Below are positions 1 to 6,073 of a stretch of DNA of 10,706 bases, piece by piece. Position numbers and translations under genes: made by a program. The notes beneath the pieces are model-generated. The model saw nothing but the letters and a program-made list of their open reading frames with translations. It had not been told where the DNA came from and did not search any database. Position 1 is the first letter of the stretch, and every line of letters begins with the position of its first letter. Source of the DNA: an uncultured Lachnospiraceae bacterium. GTDB taxonomy: Bacteria > Bacillota > Clostridia > Lachnospirales > Lachnospiraceae. The stretch lies in contig CAUCOL010000024.1 in the NCBI GenBank assembly GCA_958444395.1, forward strand, positions 1-10,706. Direction: 5' to 3'.

Positions 1-1
1 A

Positions 2-844
2 TATGCGGCATTGGAAAAGAAATACGAGCAGGGAATATATCCGGCAGGTACCCTAACAGAGGTCTCTGACCCAAAAGACGTGGGGGAATACACAGAACGG
101 ATATGGTATTGTGATGCGGAGGGAATGTTTTATATTCCTCAGAAGTGTCTGACAGATGAGCAGCTGCTGCAGATCATTGATTTTCGGCGGAAAAGAGAAT
201 ATGCCGTGGCAGAGCAGTTGGAAGCAGAGACGGTAGCAACAGCCACACCGACTGTGAAGCTGAGCAAGGAAGTTTGTGAGGAGAAAGCAGCAAAGGTGCT
301 GTCGGAACTGTTCGGATTGGACACGACGAAGATGACATGTAAGGTGAAGAAAGGAAAAGACGCAGTTAAAACAGAAGGGAAAAATACAAGAGTTTTTAAT
401 GAAATTACTTGCAGGTCAGATGATTGGAAGTATACATATTGTGTGAGAGTAGATGACAAAACAGGAACGGTTACTGATGCGGAAATACCAGAGGCAGCAA
501 GTTTAAACAGTGAGGAGATAGCGTATATTGAAAAGGAAAAATGCAATTATTATGGAAAGCTTATAAAAGATAATTTGGAAAAGTACTATGGAAAAGAAAA
601 TATTTCTAATATAAATGTAATTTATTATATATCGAAGGATAACAATCGGAAGGGAAGATCTATTATAGTATATGAGGCATTGTTGAAGAACAAAAATTAT
701 TTAAAAATGGAATATAGTTTGAAAATGAAAAAGATATATAGTTTATATTTAATGTCAAAAAGGGTATATACACAGAAAGAAAAAATGGATAAAAAATATA
801 GAAATATGATGGGATTTAGGAAGCAATGTATTAACATTAGGTAA
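2..844 (+). CDS. Hypothetical protein, PepSY-like segment, 5' end outside window
   Basis: The frame is open from the first bases (Tyr-Ala-Ala-Leu) with no ribosome binding site before the TTG at 11, so this is probably the 3' part of a longer gene and about 280 residues are visible. The first 60 residues contain a run of the type CLTDEQLLQIIDF, a linker style I associate with Lachnospiraceae membrane or secreted proteins. The middle (about residues 85-165) has an alpha-helix followed by a strand pair ending in YCVRVDDKTGTVTDAE, which resembles PepSY-type domains, where a polar strand ends in D-x-x-T-G-x-V. The last 100 residues are rich in Lys, Tyr and Asn and end in a basic tail. The DNA of this last part is clearly more AT-rich than the first 300 bases. 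I do not recognise a specific function; the domain assignment is tentative. Confidence 0.6.
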   Translation, partial: YAALEKKYEQGIYPAGTLTEVSDPKDVGEYTERIWYCDAEGMFYIPQKCLTDEQLLQIIDFRRKREYAVAEQLEAETVATATPTVKLSKEVCEEKAAKVLSELFGLDTTKMTCKVKKGKDAVKTEGKNTRVFNEITCRSDDWKYTYCVRVDDKTGTVTDAEIPEAASLNSEEIAYIEKEKCNYYGKLIKDNLEKYYGKENISNINVIYYISKDNNRKGRSIIVYEALLKNKNYLKMEYSLKMKKIYSLYLMSKRVYTQKEKMDKKYRNMMGFRKQCINIR

Positions 845-845
845 C

Positions 846-874
846 TTGAGAATTTAAATATTCTCTTTAATAAT
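846..874 (+). promoter_or_regulatory. Predicted sigma-A promoter of the SH3-domain gene
   Basis: TTGAGA (846-851) and AATAAT (869-874) each match the consensus hexamer in five of six positions and are exactly 17 bases apart. Transcription would start near 881, leaving a leader of about 80 nt. A dyad with arms gagaat (848-853) and attctc (860-865) overlaps the -35 box; it could be an operator or a weak A/U-rich terminator for the upstream gene. Confidence 0.55.
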
Positions 875-894
875 AAATGATGAATCATCATTTA
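874..894. repeat. 21-bp palindrome at the predicted transcription start
   Basis: The arms taaatgatga (874-883) and tcatcattta (885-894) are perfect reverse complements around a single central A. The element begins in the last base of the predicted -10 box and spans the predicted start site, the usual place for a repressor operator. No regulator gene for it is visible nearby. Confidence 0.55.
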
Positions 895-946
895 GGAAGG
901 TGTATTGTGCGTATCTGATATACCTTCTATGCAACAATGATACGCA
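895..946 (+). ncRNA. Predicted H-type pseudoknot in the leader of the SH3-domain gene
   Basis: Bases 896-907 (gaaggtgtattg) pair with 916-927 (tgatataccttc) over 12 positions, nine Watson-Crick and three G.U, and 895/928 can add another G.U. The 8-base loop tgcgtatc (908-915) is perfectly complementary to gatacgca (939-946). Loop and downstream segment can pair at the same time as the stem if the two wobble pairs next to the loop open, which gives a compact pseudoknot. The second strand ends five bases before the likely Shine-Dalgarno (agaggt, 951-956) and 15 bases before the ATG, so folding could control translation. I do not recognise it as a known riboswitch class. Confidence 0.5.
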
Positions 947-961
947 GAAAAGAGGTTAGCA

Positions 962-1408
962 ATGAAAAAAGGAATCAAATGGGTAGCAAGAAGTATTCTT
1001 GTAGTGTTATGTAGTTTTTTTCTTCTTGATCCAGTAACTTGCTGGGCAGAGCAGAAAAATGAAGTAACAGTATCAGAAGCGCAGCTTCAACAGGCAGAGA
1101 AAATAGTTGAAGAAGGAAATGGTCAATATGCATTGGCGTTATTGACAGAAAATGGATTAGTTGCAGTAGATGCAAAAACGGCACGAGTCAGTGTAAACAA
1201 GGGATATGTTACTGGTGATGGTGTACGTCTTCGTAAACAACCTAAATCAACAGCAACAGTTTTGGAATTAATGTCAAAGAATGAAGTTGTAGTTGTAGAT
1301 TATTCAGCTAGCAGTCTTGGATGCAGTTCCGGAAACTGGATGTACGTCAAAAGGGTAAAAACAGGAACTTGGGGTTGGATGAATTCTAATTACTTAGCAA
1401 CCCCTTAG
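962..1408 (+). CDS. Secreted bacterial SH3-domain protein
   Basis: The protein has 148 residues. A signal peptide is clear: basic start MKKGIKWVAR, hydrophobic core at residues 12-22, likely cleavage after Ala29 (TCWA-EQ). A short polar, mostly helical segment follows (30-78). The C-terminal 65 residues form an SH3b/SH3_3 domain: GVRLRKQPKSTATVLELM at 87-104, a strand NEVVVVDY at 107-114, WMYVK at 126-130 and the typical ending TGTWGWMNSNYL at 135-146. Such domains usually bind cell-wall peptides, so an exported wall-associated role is likely; there is no catalytic domain. The ATG at 962 is preceded by agaggt at 951-956. A structured leader precedes it. The AMP-binding gene starts only 34 bases downstream with no terminator between, so the two may be co-transcribed. 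Confidence 0.85.
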   Translation: MKKGIKWVARSILVVLCSFFLLDPVTCWAEQKNEVTVSEAQLQQAEKIVEEGNGQYALALLTENGLVAVDAKTARVSVNKGYVTGDGVRLRKQPKSTATVLELMSKNEVVVVDYSASSLGCSSGNWMYVKRVKTGTWGWMNSNYLATP

Positions 1409-1442
1409 TAGTATGGTGAGGATGTAGTTTTTATAGAAAAGA

Positions 1443-2900
1443 ATGAGAGAATGTATGAGAAGAAAAAGTTTAAACAAAGCAGATATTTCCGAAGTACTGG
1501 AGGAGATGGACATTCTGTTTCGAGTCCATATTCCAGACGATGGCAGACGGAAAGTATGCTTATTAGTGATTGACGACACATGGGAGAGCGTCTGTCTGTT
1601 TTATTATCTGTTGAAGCTGTCCTGGGTCGTTATATTAATGAATGCCAAAGAATATGATATGCTAGCGGATCGATGCATCAGCAGATATCAGCCATACTGG
1701 ATTCTGTCATCCGTGCGGGACGATACCGTCCTGCGGGACAGAATGTATTCGCCGATCAATGTTTATCATCAATATCATATCTGGAGCCAGAAGAATGAAG
1801 GAGTTTTGGAACTGTATCAACTGATACCGGATATTGCCGTACTGCTTCCGACATCCGGCAGCACAGGAAGTGTAAAATTTGTTGCGCTCAGCCGTGAAAA
1901 TCTGCAGATCAATGCAGAGCTGATGGGACGAAGCCTCGGGGTTCAAAAAGGGGACAGAGCAGTACTGATGATTCCGTTTTCTTATGCGTATGGTGTGTCG
2001 GTTATCACCAGTTATTTGGAAGCGGGAGGAACGATGCTGTTTCCGTCCGGAAAGATCACGCAGAACGATTACTGGGATGAACTGGAGGCAGCCGGTGTAC
2101 AGGCGATCTTTGGTGTCGGATATACCTATGAGATCATACAGAAAATGCAGGTTCTGGATCGTCCATTTAAGCATTTAAAATTATTAGCACAGGCAGGCGA
2201 ACTTCTGCCGGAACAAACGGTGAGAAGCCTGTTGAAACAGGCAAAAGAGCATAATGCGCATTTCGCTGTGTTGTATGGTCAGACGGAGGCAACCGGCTGT
2301 ATGAGCTGTTTTTTTGCCGATGAGCATGAGGATAAGATCAACAGCGTCGGACGAGCTTTGGAGGATAGTAAGTTTTACATACAATGTGGGGAAGAATATC
2401 CTTCCAAAGAACCAAACCAGATAGGGGAAGTTGTATATTGTGGTGAGAAGATTTCCCAGGGCTATGTGATCAGCTGGCGACAAATTACTACATCCGGTTT
2501 TGATATGGCAGAGAAACCGACGGATTCTTTCGGTGGCTTACACACGGGGGACGTCGGTTATCTGGACGAAGATGGATATTTATATCTGATAGGAAGAAAG
2601 AAGCGTATTATTAAGTATCGTGGGTGGCGTATTGATCTGGATGAGCTGCAGAGCATGATGACAGAACGGGTAAATCATCAGACGGTGTGTATTCCTGGGG
2701 ATGAAAGCATCGACAAACCAATCCGTATCATTGTCGAGGGCAGTCGTATTCCGGATCCTGAGGTGGAGTTTGAATTGGAACGGATGCTGTTAGAACTTCC
2801 GGTAGGCAGGATCACTGCGTCAATCGAGAGCATGGAACGGTTTCCGCGTGATTCGGATGGCGTCATAGCATATGATGCCATGATAGAAAGTTATCTTTAA
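1443..2900 (+). CDS. AMP-binding (ANL superfamily) adenylate-forming protein lacking the A10 lysine
   Basis: This 485-residue protein has the order of motifs of acyl-CoA synthetases and NRPS adenylation domains. The phosphate loop (A3) is TSGSTGSVK at 137-145, A5 is YGQTEATG at 278-285, A7 is LHTGD at 366-370, and A8 is GRKKRIIKYRGWRID at 384-398. Members of the family activate a carboxylic acid with ATP and pass it to CoA or a carrier protein. The C-terminal segment FPRDSDGVIAY at 467-477 aligns with the A10 pattern (P-R-x-x-x-G-K-I-D-Y), but the catalytic lysine is Val474. No carrier protein, condensation domain or phosphopantetheinyl transferase gene is present in the window, so the substrate is unknown. 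The start is uncertain: ATG 1443 and in-frame ATG 1455 both have weak ribosome binding sites. It may be co-transcribed with the SH3-domain gene and ends before a strong terminator. Confidence 0.85.
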   Translation: MRECMRRKSLNKADISEVLEEMDILFRVHIPDDGRRKVCLLVIDDTWESVCLFYYLLKLSWVVILMNAKEYDMLADRCISRYQPYWILSSVRDDTVLRDRMYSPINVYHQYHIWSQKNEGVLELYQLIPDIAVLLPTSGSTGSVKFVALSRENLQINAELMGRSLGVQKGDRAVLMIPFSYAYGVSVITSYLEAGGTMLFPSGKITQNDYWDELEAAGVQAIFGVGYTYEIIQKMQVLDRPFKHLKLLAQAGELLPEQTVRSLLKQAKEHNAHFAVLYGQTEATGCMSCFFADEHEDKINSVGRALEDSKFYIQCGEEYPSKEPNQIGEVVYCGEKISQGYVISWRQITTSGFDMAEKPTDSFGGLHTGDVGYLDEDGYLYLIGRKKRIIKYRGWRIDLDELQSMMTERVNHQTVCIPGDESIDKPIRIIVEGSRIPDPEVEFELERMLLELPVGRITASIESMERFPRDSDGVIAYDAMIESYL

Positions 2901-2920
2901 CAAACAGTTATAGCGCAACA

Positions 2921-2963
2921 AAAATACTGTCGGCTGATCAATACGCCGGCAGTATTTTATTTT
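2921..2963 (+). terminator. Rho-independent terminator after the AMP-binding gene
   Basis: aaaatactgtcggc (2921-2934) pairs with gccggcagtatttt (2945-2958) over 14 positions with one G.U, around a 10-base loop, and is followed by a T-rich tract (2955-2963). The A-run on the left side could also let it act on the minus strand. It starts 20 bases after the stop codon. Confidence 0.85.
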
Positions 2964-3108
2964 AGTGTATAGGAAAATGCCAGTAATGTAGAGTTAGTTG
3001 TGGGGAAAAATGCTAGTTTTGCCCTTTTTACAGGAAATGTATTGTTTCTTATAAAGGGACGATTACCGGCAAAAATGTCCAATAAAAGATAGATATAGAA
3101 AACAGATG
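2964..3108. other. Intergenic stretch without a supported gene
   Basis: I see no open frame with a ribosome binding site here. The only structure is a weak hairpin, gggaaaa (about 3003-3009) against ttttgccc with a bulged G, followed by a short T run near 3025-3029. It could be a second weak terminator. The rest of the gap before the ATPase gene is filled by the repeats listed next. Confidence 0.4.
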
Positions 3109-3196
3109 ATATTGAGCGTGAAAGCCTTTATGGGCGGAAATTTTCAATGAAAATATGAAACGATACTGAGGTGTCTGCAAATTGTAGCACCTCTTT
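3109..3196 (+). repeat. Repeat copy A, upstream of the ATPase gene
   Basis: Bases 3121-3196 match 4656-4731 (copy C) at 73 of 76 positions, in the same orientation. Bases 3109-3152 match 3297-3340 (copy B) at 42 of 44. The unit holds a small palindrome, attttca/tgaaaat around one A (3140-3154), and a 6-bp hairpin, gaggtg (3168-3173) with cacctc (3188-3193), followed by ttt. The three differences from copy C all lie in the hairpin loop, so the stem is kept. Confidence 0.85.
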
Positions 3197-3237
3197 GGGG
3201 TTGTTGCGAGAAAATAGAAAAACTCACTGAATATTTT

Positions 3238-3279
3238 AGCCTTTTTGGGTTATAATTTTCAATGAAAACTTGAAAATAT
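3238..3279 (+). repeat. Diverged repeat copy A' containing the -35 box
   Basis: The stretch agcctttttgggt followed by attttcaatgaaaa resembles the first 42 bases of copies A and C, with several substitutions in the middle and an identical core attttcaatgaaaa. Where copy A has atgaaa, this copy has ttgaaa, which is the -35 box of the predicted ATPase promoter. Confidence 0.5.
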
Positions 3280-3298
3280 AAAGAAAAACATATACAAT
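3270..3298 (+). promoter_or_regulatory. Predicted sigma-A promoter of the DUF4143 ATPase gene
   Basis: TTGAAA (3270-3275) and TACAAT (3293-3298) each match consensus at five of six positions with a 17-base spacer. The start site would be near 3305, so the transcript begins inside repeat copy B and has a leader of about 50 nt before the ATG at 3354. Confidence 0.7.
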
Positions 3299-3340
3299 AT
3301 TGAGTGTGAAAGCCTTTATGGGCGGAAATTTTCAACGAAA
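3297..3340 (+). repeat. Repeat copy B forming the 5' leader of the ATPase gene
   Basis: This 44-bp stretch matches copy A (3109-3152) at 42 positions and ends one base before the Shine-Dalgarno sequence of the ATPase gene. It lacks the hairpin half of the longer copies. It can be read in frame with the gene from a TTG at 3300, but a much better start lies downstream. Confidence 0.8.
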
Positions 3341-3353
3341 TGGAGTGGATTTT

Positions 3354-4643
3354 ATGGAAATTAAGCGTGATAGTTATCTGCAACAATTGATTTCATATCG
3401 TTTTGATGGCTTAGTAAAAGTAATTACCGGTATCAGGAGATGTGGCAAATCCTATCTTCTTAAAAACATATACCGGGATTACCTGATTCAAAACGGTGTA
3501 AAAGAGGAGCAGATTATTACGATTGAGCTTGACCTTGCAAAGGATATTAAATATCGTAATCCGCTTATTCTTTCATCGTATGTAAGAGAAAAGGTGGAAA
3601 AGAGTAAAGCGGAGTATTATCTTTTCGTTGATGAAATACAAATGTCCGATGAGGTAGCCAATCCATATAATCCGGATGGTAAGAAAATTACTTTTTACGA
3701 TGCTCTTAATGATTTGAGAGGCTTATCAAATTTAGATGTTTATGTAACCGGAAGTAATTCAAAAATGCTTTCCAGTGACATTCTTACTGAATTTAGGGGA
3801 CGAAGCGATGAAATAAGGGTACACCCACTTTGTTTTGCAGAGTATTATTCTGCTGTTGGTGGAGACAAAAATGAAGCATTTGATGAATACGCATTCTATG
3901 GTGGTATGCCGCTTATCATGTCCAGACCGAATGATACGGCTAAGATGAATTATCTTAAATCACTTTTTTCAGAGGTATATATTAAGGATATTGTTGAACG
4001 TAAGAGAATTGAAAGACAAGATATATTGGAGCAAATTTTAGATTTACTTTGCTCATCGGTTGGTTCATTGACAAATCCAAACAAAATTGCGAACACTCTG
4101 ACGTCTAAACAGGGGGGAGGTGTGTCAGCCAATACGATTCGGGCATATATCGGACATTTGGAAGATGCGTTTCTTTTTTCGGAAAGTAAACGATATGATG
4201 TAAAAGGAAAATCCTATTTTGATTCGCCAAATAAATATTACAGCGAGGATATAGGTTTGAGAAATGCAAGAATAGGTTTCCGTCAGCAGGAAATGACACA
4301 TATAATGGAGAACATCATATATAATGAGTTGAATATCAGGCAGTTTTCCGTTGATGTTGGTGTCGTTTATGCAAGGACGGTTAATAACAGTGGAAGTTCG
4401 GTTCGTACTCCAAGAGAAATTGATTTTGTTGTAAATTCAGGAGGAAAACGGACTTATATCCAGTCGGCATATGCGATGCCTACAGATGAAAAAGCAGAAG
4501 TAGAACTCAGACCATTTGCGCTTACAGGAGATTCTTTTCCTAAAATAGTAGTAAGGAAAGACATTGGAAAGCGTTGGTATGATGATAATGGCATTTTGAA
4601 TATCAATGTGATTGATTTTCTATTGGATAAAGAACTTATTTAG
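3354..4643 (+). CDS. AAA_14/DUF4143 family ATPase
   Basis: The start is ATG 3354, with GGAG (3342-3345) eight bases upstream; the gene gives 429 residues. The N-terminal P-loop ATPase has Walker A GIRRCGKS at 26-33 and Walker B YLFVDEIQ at 89-96. These are followed by the conserved stretch VTGSNSKMLSSDILTEFRGR, which ends in the probable arginine finger region, and by the P-L-x-F-x-E-Y motif (HPLCFAEY). The second half is the DUF4143 region, with YGGMPLIM and, near the end, REIDFVVNSGGKRTYIQ. That E-x-D...Q pattern resembles the core of restriction-endonuclease-like folds, but with Gln where a catalytic Lys would be, so nuclease activity is doubtful. The cellular role of this common gut-Firmicute family is not settled. 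No partner gene is adjacent; the gene stands alone between repeats and has its own promoter. Confidence 0.88.
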   Translation: MEIKRDSYLQQLISYRFDGLVKVITGIRRCGKSYLLKNIYRDYLIQNGVKEEQIITIELDLAKDIKYRNPLILSSYVREKVEKSKAEYYLFVDEIQMSDEVANPYNPDGKKITFYDALNDLRGLSNLDVYVTGSNSKMLSSDILTEFRGRSDEIRVHPLCFAEYYSAVGGDKNEAFDEYAFYGGMPLIMSRPNDTAKMNYLKSLFSEVYIKDIVERKRIERQDILEQILDLLCSSVGSLTNPNKIANTLTSKQGGGVSANTIRAYIGHLEDAFLFSESKRYDVKGKSYFDSPNKYYSEDIGLRNARIGFRQQEMTHIMENIIYNELNIRQFSVDVGVVYARTVNNSGSSVRTPREIDFVVNSGGKRTYIQSAYAMPTDEKAEVELRPFALTGDSFPKIVVRKDIGKRWYDDNGILNINVIDFLLDKELI

Positions 4644-4655
4644 TGATTGAACAAC

Positions 4656-4731
4656 AAAGCCTTTATGGGCGGAAATTTTCAATGAAAATATGAAACGATA
4701 CTGAGGTGTTTGCAAATTGCGGCACCTCTTT
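4656..4731 (+). repeat. Repeat copy C, downstream of the ATPase gene; possible terminator
   Basis: This copy lies 12 bases after the ATPase stop codon and matches copy A at 73 of 76 bases in the same orientation. Its hairpin, gaggtg (4703-4708) with cacctc (4723-4728), is followed by ttttcttt, better for termination than in copy A, so it may end the ATPase transcript. Confidence 0.85.
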
Positions 4732-4784
4732 TCTTTGGCAAAAATCTACTTGAATTTTTTCGTTTATTTAACCGGATGACTCAG

Positions 4785-4809
4785 AAATTTATAAGTGACT
4801 TATAAATTT
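4785..4809. promoter_or_regulatory. Perfect 25-bp palindrome, probable operator
   Basis: The arms aaatttataagt (4785-4796) and acttataaattt (4798-4809) are exact reverse complements around one G. It lies 90 bases before the start of the PNPOx-like gene. Sites of this kind are typical of winged-helix dimers such as MarR or HxlR regulators; that assignment is inference, and no such regulator gene is in the window. A promoter near it is not clear: tttata (4788-4793) and taatat (4812-4817) are weak boxes 18 apart. Confidence 0.6.
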
Positions 4810-4898
4810 ACTAATATCTTCAAGAACAGGAGCAAATTTACTGTGATGAGTATGTGGTTTGGAAACCAGAATATATTATAAAATTGGAGGTTTGTTCT

Positions 4899-5147
4899 AT
4901 GTTAAATGAAGCAGTAAAAAATGTATTAAAAAATGGAATGTGGGATCTGGCGACCTGCTCGGATGGGGAGTCAAATGTTGTGCCGGTAGCATTTAAAGAT
5001 GTGACAGAGGGAGAGGTTGTAGACACCTTTAAGGCGATGGCTGAGAAGATGTTTCATGGTGCAGCAACGGCAAAGGGAGCATTGATCATTACACCGAAAA
5101 AAGTAATCGTGACAACACCGGGTGCAGATAATAAAAAAGAAATATAA
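4899..5147 (+). CDS. Pyridoxamine 5'-phosphate oxidase-like protein with internal in-frame deletion
   Basis: ATG 4899 is preceded by an ideal GGAGG (4886-4890) eight bases upstream. The 82-residue product starts like short FMN-binding split-barrel proteins (MLNEAVKNVLKNGMWDLAT, then NVVPVAFKDVTE at residues 26-37) and ends with their usual tail (KGALIITPKKVIVTTPG). Full members as I remember them have about 125-130 residues. The missing part would lie between DVTE and GEVVD and would hold the central barrel strands and part of the flavin site. Because family members often have a second V-T-E just before the resumed sequence, recombination between short repeats could explain the loss without a frameshift. 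The protein is therefore probably unable to bind FMN normally, although the ribosome binding site and frame are intact. Confidence 0.7.
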   Translation: MLNEAVKNVLKNGMWDLATCSDGESNVVPVAFKDVTEGEVVDTFKAMAEKMFHGAATAKGALIITPKKVIVTTPGADNKKEI

Positions 5148-5211
5148 AAGGAAAGCAGACGAATCGATTTTCTGGCTGCTGAACCAATCCATGTCTTTTG
5201 TTCAGAAAGTT

Positions 5212-5240
5212 TTGTACTTTCCCGTAAAGTATGTTAAAAT
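5212..5240 (+). promoter_or_regulatory. Strong predicted promoter of the cysteine-cluster operon
   Basis: TTGTAC (5212-5217) and TAAAAT (5235-5240) are 17 bases apart, and TGT directly before the -10 box forms an extended -10. A dyad, tacttt (5215-5220) with aaagta (5226-5231), covers part of the -35 box and the spacer, a possible regulator site. A small hairpin, agaatg (5266-5271) with cattct (5276-5281), lies in the leader. Confidence 0.65.
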
Positions 5241-5316
5241 AAAGAGCTGTTTATATACGTAACGGAGAATGAGAACATTCTGAAGGATGGTACAAAGGAA
5301 AGGAGCCGGATCTGTT

Positions 5317-6015
5317 ATGGATAAAGGAATCGATTCCTATTGCGGATTATGCTGCGGGACATGCGAATATAAAGAAGAATTTCACTGCGGCGGGTGTATT
5401 GCCACGGGGGGGCATCCCTTTTATGGGGAATGTGAGCTGGCACAGTGCGCCCGGAAGAAAAAAGTGGATTTCTGTGGTGAGTGCAAGGAGTTTGCATGTA
5501 CGAAGCTGACGAATTATTCCTATGATGAGCAGGAGGGAGATGAGCCCAAAGGGGCACGGATCGAACGCTGCAAGCAGATCAAGGCGGAGCTGGTACACAA
5601 AGCCAGAGAGGGCAAGGATCCGATCGGACGTTGTGGACATGCCTGTGATTTCTGCTTTCAGGCGCAGTGGTGCGGCGGATGCCGCAGTGATTATAACTGC
5701 TGTTCCTATGCGACACTGTTTGAAGATAAGAAATGTGTAAATGTAGAATGTTCCAAAATGCGCCAGCTGGATGGCTGCTATGAGTGCGACCAGCTGGCGG
5801 TCTGTGAGAAAGGCTATTATTCTGTCCATATGGAATTTGAAGCGAAGGCAGCCGCGTTGTTTATCCAGAAATACGGCAAAGAATGCTACAGACAGACCCT
5901 GATCAAGGCATTAAATGATGGGATGGAATATCCCAAGAGCTTCAATAATAAGGGAAGTGTCCGTGCGGCATTACAGCTTTATGAGAAATACAGACGGCAG
6001 ACGGATTTGTGGTAA
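5317..6015 (+). CDS. Cys-rich protein with two tandem DUF3795-like modules
   Basis: The start ATG 5317 is chosen over ATG 5287 because aaaggaaaggag lies at 5295-5305, and homology-like sequence begins at once (MDKGIDSYCGLCCGTC). The 232-residue protein has 25 cysteines. Module 1 has C9-C12-C13-C16, HCGGC (23-27) and DFCGECKEFAC (51-61). Module 2 repeats the plan with C106-C110-C113, WCGGC (118-122) and DGCYECDQLAVC (152-163). The last 60 residues have almost no cysteine and look helical. DUF3795 proteins are thought to bind metal, zinc or iron-sulfur, through these cysteines, but their function is unknown. No signal peptide is present, so it is cytoplasmic. The next gene, also a cysteine-cluster protein, begins 58 bases downstream without a terminator, which suggests one operon. 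Confidence 0.85.
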   Translation: MDKGIDSYCGLCCGTCEYKEEFHCGGCIATGGHPFYGECELAQCARKKKVDFCGECKEFACTKLTNYSYDEQEGDEPKGARIERCKQIKAELVHKAREGKDPIGRCGHACDFCFQAQWCGGCRSDYNCCSYATLFEDKKCVNVECSKMRQLDGCYECDQLAVCEKGYYSVHMEFEAKAAALFIQKYGKECYRQTLIKALNDGMEYPKSFNNKGSVRAALQLYEKYRRQTDLW

Positions 6016-6073
6016 GAGCCGGTCAAACATAAAGGATACGATTTATCGAGGTGTCGGGAAAGGATAAAAGCGA

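Noticed and set aside
3109..3340. Repeats A, A' and B as a CRISPR array
   Set aside because: Copies differ in length and sequence, spacing is irregular and no cas gene is present.
3300..3353. N-terminal extension of the ATPase from a TTG at 3300
   Set aside because: It is translated repeat sequence without a ribosome binding site; it would start at or before the predicted transcription start, and ATG 3354 has a good GGAG.
4854..4898. GTG start 15 codons upstream in the PNPOx-like gene
   Set aside because: No ribosome binding site, while GGAGG sits correctly for ATG 4899 and the family N-terminus begins there.
5347..5829. 160-codon minus-strand open frame opposite the DUF3795 gene
   Set aside because: It is the antisense shadow of a clearly coding frame; its hydrophobic composition reflects complement of Cys and Gly/Glu codons, and there is no ribosome binding site support.
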